From the NCBI GenBank assembly GCA_027451445.1, contig DAIDJG010000039.1, positions 1-46,080 on the forward strand: a stretch of DNA of 46,080 bases. The letters are read 5' to 3'. Shown here piece by piece: positions 41,515-46,080 of the stretch (its first letter is position 1; each line of letters starts with the position of its first letter). The position numbers and the translations under genes were made by a program. Under the pieces are notes generated by a model. The model searched no databases. It was not told the DNA's origin and was given only the letters and a program-made list of their open reading frames with translations. The stretch is from Singulisphaera sp. GTDB taxonomy: Bacteria > Planctomycetota > Planctomycetia > Isosphaerales > Isosphaeraceae.

Positions 41515-43854
41515 TCACTTCGAGGAACTCTGAGGGGACTCGTAGGGAATGTGCCAGCGCGCGAAGACCTCCGCCAGCCGGCCCGACCGATCGAGCTCGG
41601 TCCACGCACGGTCGATCGCGTCCTTCAGGTCGCGGTCCGTCTTGCGCACCGCGGCGCTGATGGGGAAGCGGTCGTCGGAGGACGCTACGGGCAGAAACGT
41701 CAGCTTGCCGGAAAACTCCTGGTGTGCGAGCCAAGGGCCCCGGGTCGAGATCACGTAACCGGCCTTGATCCGGCCCGCGGCGACCGCTTCGAGGATCGCC
41801 TCCGTGCTCGGGTACGACCGAAGCTCCCGACCCTTCAATCCACGTACGGCCACGCCTTCCTCCACGGCAATCGGATCACGTTCGCCCGGAGCCACGTCAC
41901 CGGAGCGGACCACCCACTGGTAGCTCGCCACGTAATAGGGCTGCGAGTAAAGCACGCGCTGCGCAAAGCGGTCGTCGGGGATCACGCCGAGAATGACGTC
42001 ACACAGTTGTTTGCTCGCGAGCTTCGACGGATACGAATCGTGCGAGGAATAAGCCCAGTAGACGCGGAGCGTGACGCCAAGCTGTTCGGCCAGCAACGCG
42101 GCGATCTCATAGTCGAGGCCGGAGGGTTTGGGCTGAGAGGCGACGGAGAAGGGGAGGTTGTTCTGATCCAGGCCCACCACGAGCTCGCCGGCCGAGCGGA
42201 TCCGCGCCAGGCCGTCGTAGCGGGTCTTGGAGGTCTGAACTCGCTGCATTTGCGGCTCGGGACCGCGGTCAGCGCGGGGATGCTTAAGCGGTTCGTCCTC
42301 GCCCAGTTCGGGGAAGGGGGGGAACGCGGGGACGTGATAACGTGCGAGAGCGCGGGCGACGGTGCCGTCTTCGGCCAGAACGGCGAGCACCTTGTCGACC
42401 TGTTGCTTGAGCTCGTCGTCACCGGGCCGGAGGGCGACGGCGATGTTCCAGCGGTCTTCGGGCACGTAGTTGGGAACAAGTTCCAGCGGGAAGTCGGGCG
42501 AGTTGTGGAGGGTCCAGCCGGTGTTGGCCCAAAGGTAGGCGTAGTCGAGGTCGCCGTCGCTCAGAGCCTTGAGGGTCGCGAGCTGGTTGCGGTAGAGGCG
42601 CCGGAAGTAGCCCCGCTGGCGCAGGCTGTAATCGGCGACCGAGCCGGCCTCGGTCCCGAGGCGTTGCGACTTGGTTCCTTTGAGGTCCGCCAGGGCCCGG
42701 ACGGCCGCTGTCCCCTTGCGCTGGACGAGGACGTAACCGGTGCCGTAATAGGGGCGTGAGTAGAGGATCTTGCCGGCGAGCTCCTCGTCGTCCTCGACGG
42801 CGTTGGGCGCGATGGCCGTCCCTAACACGAGGTCGCATTCCTGCTGGAGCAGCTTGCCGAGCGCGGTCTCGCGCTGGATGTCGATCCAATCGATCCGCAG
42901 CTTGACGCCGAGTCGCTCGGCCAGTGTGCGCGCGAGCTCCACGTCGAAACCGGGGCGGTCGTCCTTGGCGCTGGAGTAGGGGAGGTTAGCGGGGTCGAAG
43001 CTCACGACCATCTCGCCACGGTCACGGATGTGCCGCCAGGTGTTAGGGGCGGTCTTCGGCCGGGGGCGCTCGGTGAAGGGTGGACGGAAGGGTACGCCGT
43101 GATCCGCATAGATCCGCCGCAGGTCGCCCGACTCGGCAAGCTGGGCCAGTGCGCGGTTGACGTCGACGAGGAGCCCTGCGTCGTTACCCCGGACCGCCAG
43201 GGCCATATCCCAGTGCTCTCTCGGGACGTAGCCCGCTACGAGCCGGAGCGGCAGTTCGGGGTGCTCGTGCAGGTACCAGGCGGCGAAGTCGGCATCCATG
43301 AACGCGGCGTCGAGCTTGGCGGAAGAGAAGCCGTCCAGCAGCTCCTCGCGAGTCTTGAAGCGCGCGACGGTATGGTCCTTCTCAGCAAGAACGACCGTTC
43401 CGGTCACGATGCCGACGCGCTTGCCGTGGAGGTCGGCGAGCGATTGGACGCCCTTGGTGTCGCGCGGGATGACGAGGCCGAACTGAGCTCCCGCGTAGGG
43501 CACGCTCCAGGCGATTCCCTGACGCGGGCCGGACTCGCGCGGCTGGCCGATGACGAGGTCACAACGGCCCGCGGGCAGACAGTGCCAGGCGCAGTCCGGG
43601 TTGGCACACCAGTGGAACTCGATCGTCCGGTTCAGGAGACGCCCGAGCTGCTGCGCCAGGGCGACGTCGAGCCCTCGAGGCGTGCCGTCGGATGTTTTGT
43701 CCATCCGCGGCATGGTCGCGGGGATGGCGCAGACGGTGAGGGGCTTGAGCTTTGGCTCTTCAGCCTGGGTGTTCGCGAGTGACAGCAATCCCGCAAAGAG
43801 TCCGAGCACACAGCCGAGCCGGGACGTTGGAATACGCACGGTATCATTACGCAC
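41515..43854 (-). CDS. Three tandem SBP_bac_3 domains, quinoprotein-dehydrogenase-associated (XoxJ/MxaJ-like)
   Basis: A 779-aa periplasmic protein. GTG 43854 is chosen; GTG 43839 is an alternative, and codons upstream only translate the palindrome. Signal peptide ~6-31 (SRLGCVLGLFAGLLSLANTQ). It has three copies of the periplasmic solute-binding fold: residues ~38-265 (LTVCAIPATMPRMDKTSDGT), ~280-515 (EMVVSFDPANLPYSSAKDDR) and ~565-770 (ELVVGLDQNNLPFSVASQPK). All three repeat the pattern NLPxS...GxDxELAxxLAExLGVxLR, then CDLxLG and YSxPYY. XoxJ/MxaJ proteins next to PQQ methanol dehydrogenases have one such domain (~260-290 aa). Their role is thought to be enzyme maturation or activation rather than transport. 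No ABC permease is nearby, which supports that role here. Confidence 0.85.
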   Translation of the reverse strand: MRNDTVRIPTSRLGCVLGLFAGLLSLANTQAEEPKLKPLTVCAIPATMPRMDKTSDGTPRGLDVALAQQLGRLLNRTIEFHWCANPDCAWHCLPAGRCDLVIGQPRESGPRQGIAWSVPYAGAQFGLVIPRDTKGVQSLADLHGKRVGIVTGTVVLAEKDHTVARFKTREELLDGFSSAKLDAAFMDADFAAWYLHEHPELPLRLVAGYVPREHWDMALAVRGNDAGLLVDVNRALAQLAESGDLRRIYADHGVPFRPPFTERPRPKTAPNTWRHIRDRGEMVVSFDPANLPYSSAKDDRPGFDVELARTLAERLGVKLRIDWIDIQRETALGKLLQQECDLVLGTAIAPNAVEDDEELAGKILYSRPYYGTGYVLVQRKGTAAVRALADLKGTKSQRLGTEAGSVADYSLRQRGYFRRLYRNQLATLKALSDGDLDYAYLWANTGWTLHNSPDFPLELVPNYVPEDRWNIAVALRPGDDELKQQVDKVLAVLAEDGTVARALARYHVPAFPPFPELGEDEPLKHPRADRGPEPQMQRVQTSKTRYDGLARIRSAGELVVGLDQNNLPFSVASQPKPSGLDYEIAALLAEQLGVTLRVYWAYSSHDSYPSKLASKQLCDVILGVIPDDRFAQRVLYSQPYYVASYQWVVRSGDVAPGERDPIAVEEGVAVRGLKGRELRSYPSTEAILEAVAAGRIKAGYVISTRGPWLAHQEFSGKLTFLPVASSDDRFPISAAVRKTDRDLKDAIDRAWTELDRSGRLAEVFARWHIPYESPQSSSK

Positions 43855-43855
43855 C

Positions 43856-44078
43856 GCCCCCTTCGCGGGGCGGGGAACCTCATAACTCCCCCCCTTGGGA
43901 AGGGGGGGTTGGGGGGGTGGGAATAGGCCGTTCGATGTCTGCATCTGAGCCACAAGCCGCTCTCCTGCGTATCACGGTTGAAGGAATCGGCCGTTTGCGG
44001 GCGCTTATTACCCACCCCCCCTACCCCCCCCTTCCCAAGGGGGGGAGGTATATGTTCTTGCGCTGCGAAAGGGGGGGG
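43856..44078. repeat. Long imperfect C/G-rich palindrome between dehydrogenase and binding-protein genes
   Basis: Left arm ~43856-43925 and right arm ~44008-44078 are complementary over ~70 nt with scattered mismatches. Each arm also contains its own small hairpin, CCCCCTTGGGAAGGGGG or similar, and a CTGCGAAAGGGGG/CCCCCTTCGCG outer part. The ~80-nt centre has ...GGCCG...CGGCC.... It looks like a MITE/REP-type element inserted in the operon. It fills most of the 304-bp gap, with a smaller inverted repeat (TAGGGCG/CGCCCTA) near 44101-44144. Confidence 0.8.
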
Positions 44079-44158
44079 CTGGCCGTCCGATGTGCGCATA
44101 GGGCGGCCGCCCCACACCGGTGGGCCTCGCGCCCTACCGGTGAAGTCCCGAGCGCACC

Positions 44159-45997
44159 CTACTTGCTCTCTTCCGGCAGCGCAAACACAAACAGCGTATT
44201 CCCCCGCCGCGCGTTGCGAAGCCAAGGGGCCCCGTCCCCCGCGAACCCGGCCGTCCAGCCGCCCCAGCCCGCCGCAACCGCGACGTACTGGCGGCCGTCG
44301 AGGCTGTAGGTGATCGGCCCGGAATGGTGTCCGGAGCCGCACTGGAAGGTCCAAAGGACCTTGCCGGTCTTCGATTCGTAGGCGGTGAAGAATCCTTCGG
44401 CGTCGCCGGTGAACACGAGCCCTCCGGCAGTGGTGAGTGCCCCGGCGACCATCGGCGAGCGTGTGGCGACCTCCCACTTGATCTGACCCGTTGCGGTGTC
44501 GATCGCCTTGAAGGCCCCAGACGCTTGATTATCAATGAGTGTGAGCGAGCTTCCCCAGTAGGGCTGCCCCTTGATGAAGAAGGCCTTGCCCGAGGTGAAC
44601 TTCGCGCAGTTGTTGATCACCGGGACGAAGGCGAAGCCCGTCCCCGGATCGAACGCCATCGGGTTCCACTCCTTGCCCCCCGCGGCACCCGGGCAAACGC
44701 GGACGCCGCTCTCTGTGGGCAATGCGGCCGGGTTCACGAAGGGTCGACCCGTCTTGGGGTCAAGGCCCTCGACGCCCTTCGAACGATCGGTCCAGGTGAC
44801 CTCGCAGAACGGCTTGCCATACAGGAACTCACCGTTTTCGCGGTTCAGGCAATAAAAGTAGCCGTTGCGATGGGCCTGCACGAGCGCCTTGACGGGCTTG
44901 CCCTTGTAGGTAATATCCACCAGCAAGGGCTCGTTTACACCATCATAGTCCCACACGTCGTGGGGGCTGTTCTGAAAGTGCCACTTGTAGGTGCCGTCGT
45001 CGGGGTTGAGAGCGAGGATCGAACAGGTATAGAGATTATCCCCTTTGCGCACCTCGCCGTTGAAGTCGGGCGAGGGATTGCCGATGCCCCAGTAGAGGGT
45101 GTTGAGGGCAGGATCGTACGTGCCCGTGACCCAGCACGAGCCGCCCCCGGTGAGCCAGGAGTTGCCTTCCCAGGAGGCGAGGGCCTTGCGGGCGTGCTCC
45201 GATTTATCGTCGGCGCTGGGGACGGTGTAGAACCGCCAGAGGCGCTTGCCGTTCTTGGCGTCATAGGCGTCGAGGAACCCGCGGATGCCATACTCGGCAC
45301 CGCTGATGCCCATGATCACCTTGCCCTTGATCACGAGGGGGGCGACGGTGGCGCTGTAGGCCATTTTGTAGATGTCGCCGACTTCCTTGCCATCTTCACC
45401 GGGGATGGTGATGGGGATGTCCCAGACTTCTTCGCCGGTGTTGCGGTCGAGGCAGACGAGGTGGGCGTCGAGGGTGGTCATGTAGAGGCGGTCGCCCCAG
45501 GCGCCGAAGCCTCGGTTCACGGCGTCGCAGCAGAGGGCGAGGTTGTCGGGGAGCGACTTCTGGTAGTGCCAGAGTTGAGAGCCGGTCTTGCAGTCGATGG
45601 CGTAGGCGTGGTTCCAGGGGGTGGTGACGTACATCACGCCGTCGATCACCAGCGGCGAGCATTCGAAGCCGTCGAGTACGCCGGTCTGGAAGGTCCAGAC
45701 GGGGATGAGCTTGTTGACGTTCTCGGTGTTGATCTGATCGAGCGGACTGTGGCGCTGGGCGTTGTAGGTGCGGCCGTACATGAGCCAGTTGGCGTTGTTG
45801 CTACTGGCTTTGAGCAGGTCGTCGTCATCGACGGCGCCCACGGGTTCGGCCGAATCGTCCTTGGCGCCGGGGGCCAGGCCGCGGGACTCGTGGCCGATCA
45901 GGCCGAGACAGGCCATCAGGCCCAGACATGTCAGCAGGCGACGACCACGCCCTCGGAAACGTCCGAAACCATGAAGAGAAAGGTGCAGTGCGCTCAC
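44159..45997 (-). CDS. xoxF: PQQ-dependent methanol/alcohol dehydrogenase, XoxF-like (lanthanide type)
   Basis: A 612-aa exported quinoprotein. GTG 45997 has GAGG 9 nt upstream; signal ~18-40 (RRLLTCLGLMACLGLIG). The eight-bladed propeller is complete. Adjacent cysteines C156-C157 (NLALCCDAVNRG) form the PQQ-site disulfide. Metal and active-site residues: Glu235 (ISGAEYGIRG), Asn307 (WGIGNPSPD), catalytic Asp350 and Asp352 in VWDYDGVNEP. The extra Asp two residues after the catalytic Asp is the established mark of lanthanide-dependent XoxF-type enzymes; calcium MxaF enzymes have Ala there. PQQ tryptophan-docking repeats are seen (AIDTATGQIKWEV; AYESKTGKVLWTF). It oxidises methanol or related primary alcohols in the periplasm, passing electrons to a cytochrome. 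No PQQ synthesis genes are in the window. Confidence 0.9.
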   Translation of the reverse strand: MSALHLSLHGFGRFRGRGRRLLTCLGLMACLGLIGHESRGLAPGAKDDSAEPVGAVDDDDLLKASSNNANWLMYGRTYNAQRHSPLDQINTENVNKLIPVWTFQTGVLDGFECSPLVIDGVMYVTTPWNHAYAIDCKTGSQLWHYQKSLPDNLALCCDAVNRGFGAWGDRLYMTTLDAHLVCLDRNTGEEVWDIPITIPGEDGKEVGDIYKMAYSATVAPLVIKGKVIMGISGAEYGIRGFLDAYDAKNGKRLWRFYTVPSADDKSEHARKALASWEGNSWLTGGGSCWVTGTYDPALNTLYWGIGNPSPDFNGEVRKGDNLYTCSILALNPDDGTYKWHFQNSPHDVWDYDGVNEPLLVDITYKGKPVKALVQAHRNGYFYCLNRENGEFLYGKPFCEVTWTDRSKGVEGLDPKTGRPFVNPAALPTESGVRVCPGAAGGKEWNPMAFDPGTGFAFVPVINNCAKFTSGKAFFIKGQPYWGSSLTLIDNQASGAFKAIDTATGQIKWEVATRSPMVAGALTTAGGLVFTGDAEGFFTAYESKTGKVLWTFQCGSGHHSGPITYSLDGRQYVAVAAGWGGWTAGFAGDGAPWLRNARRGNTLFVFALPEESK

Positions 45998-46080
45998 GGC
46001 GGCGACCTCACTTCTCTCCGGAAGCGCCTGCGGCGGAGACGCGTCTCAGAACCTGGAGTCCCGGTCGCGCGATCGGGAAC

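Noticed and set aside
41503-42759. Plus-strand frame of 418 codons across the binding-protein gene
   Set aside because: Overlaps two of the three recognised SBP domains on the opposite strand and has no domain of its own.

Overview
This is a GC-rich window from a bacterium of the phylum Planctomycetota, most likely an Isosphaera- or Gemmata-type lineage. The evidence is the family content. There are two paired planctomycete gene sets: a DUF1587/1592/1588/1585 cytochrome protein with a DUF1552 protein, and a PSCyt1/DUF1549/DUF1553 protein with a DUF1501 protein. There is also a LEPR-XLL-type N-terminus, a DUF1559 remnant, a secreted sulfatase and a Tat-exported Gfo/Idh/MocA oxidoreductase. No rRNA, tRNA or CRISPR array was seen.

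Layout. 1-0.93 kb: an IS200/IS605-type element with long palindromes on both sides of tnpA, plus a probable IS21-type end. 1.4-9.6 kb: a LEPR-XLL Gly/Thr-rich surface protein, a J-domain protein, a sulfatase, a membrane-anchored DUF2314 protein, a PhoD-type phosphatase with an unusual N-terminus, and a small unknown. 10.1-15.4 kb: tandem REP-like palindromes, a cytochrome-b561/molybdopterin fusion, an unknown, further stem-loops and a 37-bp tandem duplication, a hybrid histidine kinase and a WD40 fragment. 15,558-22,269: a complete Tn3-family transposon with near-identical inverted repeats and a perfect 5-bp target duplication (GTGAT). It carries a frameshifted tnpA, a resolvase and a secreted subtilisin-like protease as passenger. 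22.5-29.3 kb: an unknown cytosolic protein, a DUF1559 remnant with a nonsense codon, the DUF1592/DUF1552 pair, and a decayed radical SAM gene joined to a fragment of another gene. 29.3-32.8 kb: parB-parA and a MATE transporter. 33.0-39.9 kb: an oxidoreductase, a beta-lactamase-fold hydrolase and the DUF1549/1553-DUF1501 pair. 39.9-40.5 kb: a ParE/ParD-type toxin-antitoxin pair. 40.7-46.0 kb: a minus-strand set encoding a XoxF-like PQQ alcohol dehydrogenase, a three-domain XoxJ-like binding protein and a dihaem cytochrome c.

How the genes fit together. The right-hand set reads as a periplasmic methanol/alcohol oxidation module: the dehydrogenase carries the Asp-Tyr-Asp motif of lanthanide enzymes, the cytochrome would accept its electrons, and the binding protein is the usual partner but here tripled. 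The DUF1592/1552 and DUF1549/1553/1501 pairs are typical exported planctomycete systems of unknown chemistry. Much of the rest is fluid: one intact recent transposon, an IS200-type element, at least three decayed genes and five palindromic repeat families. The strongest observations are the Tn3 element with its protease passenger, the triple-domain XoxJ-like protein, and the phosphatase reading frame that seems to start at ACG and to contain a second, internal export signal.
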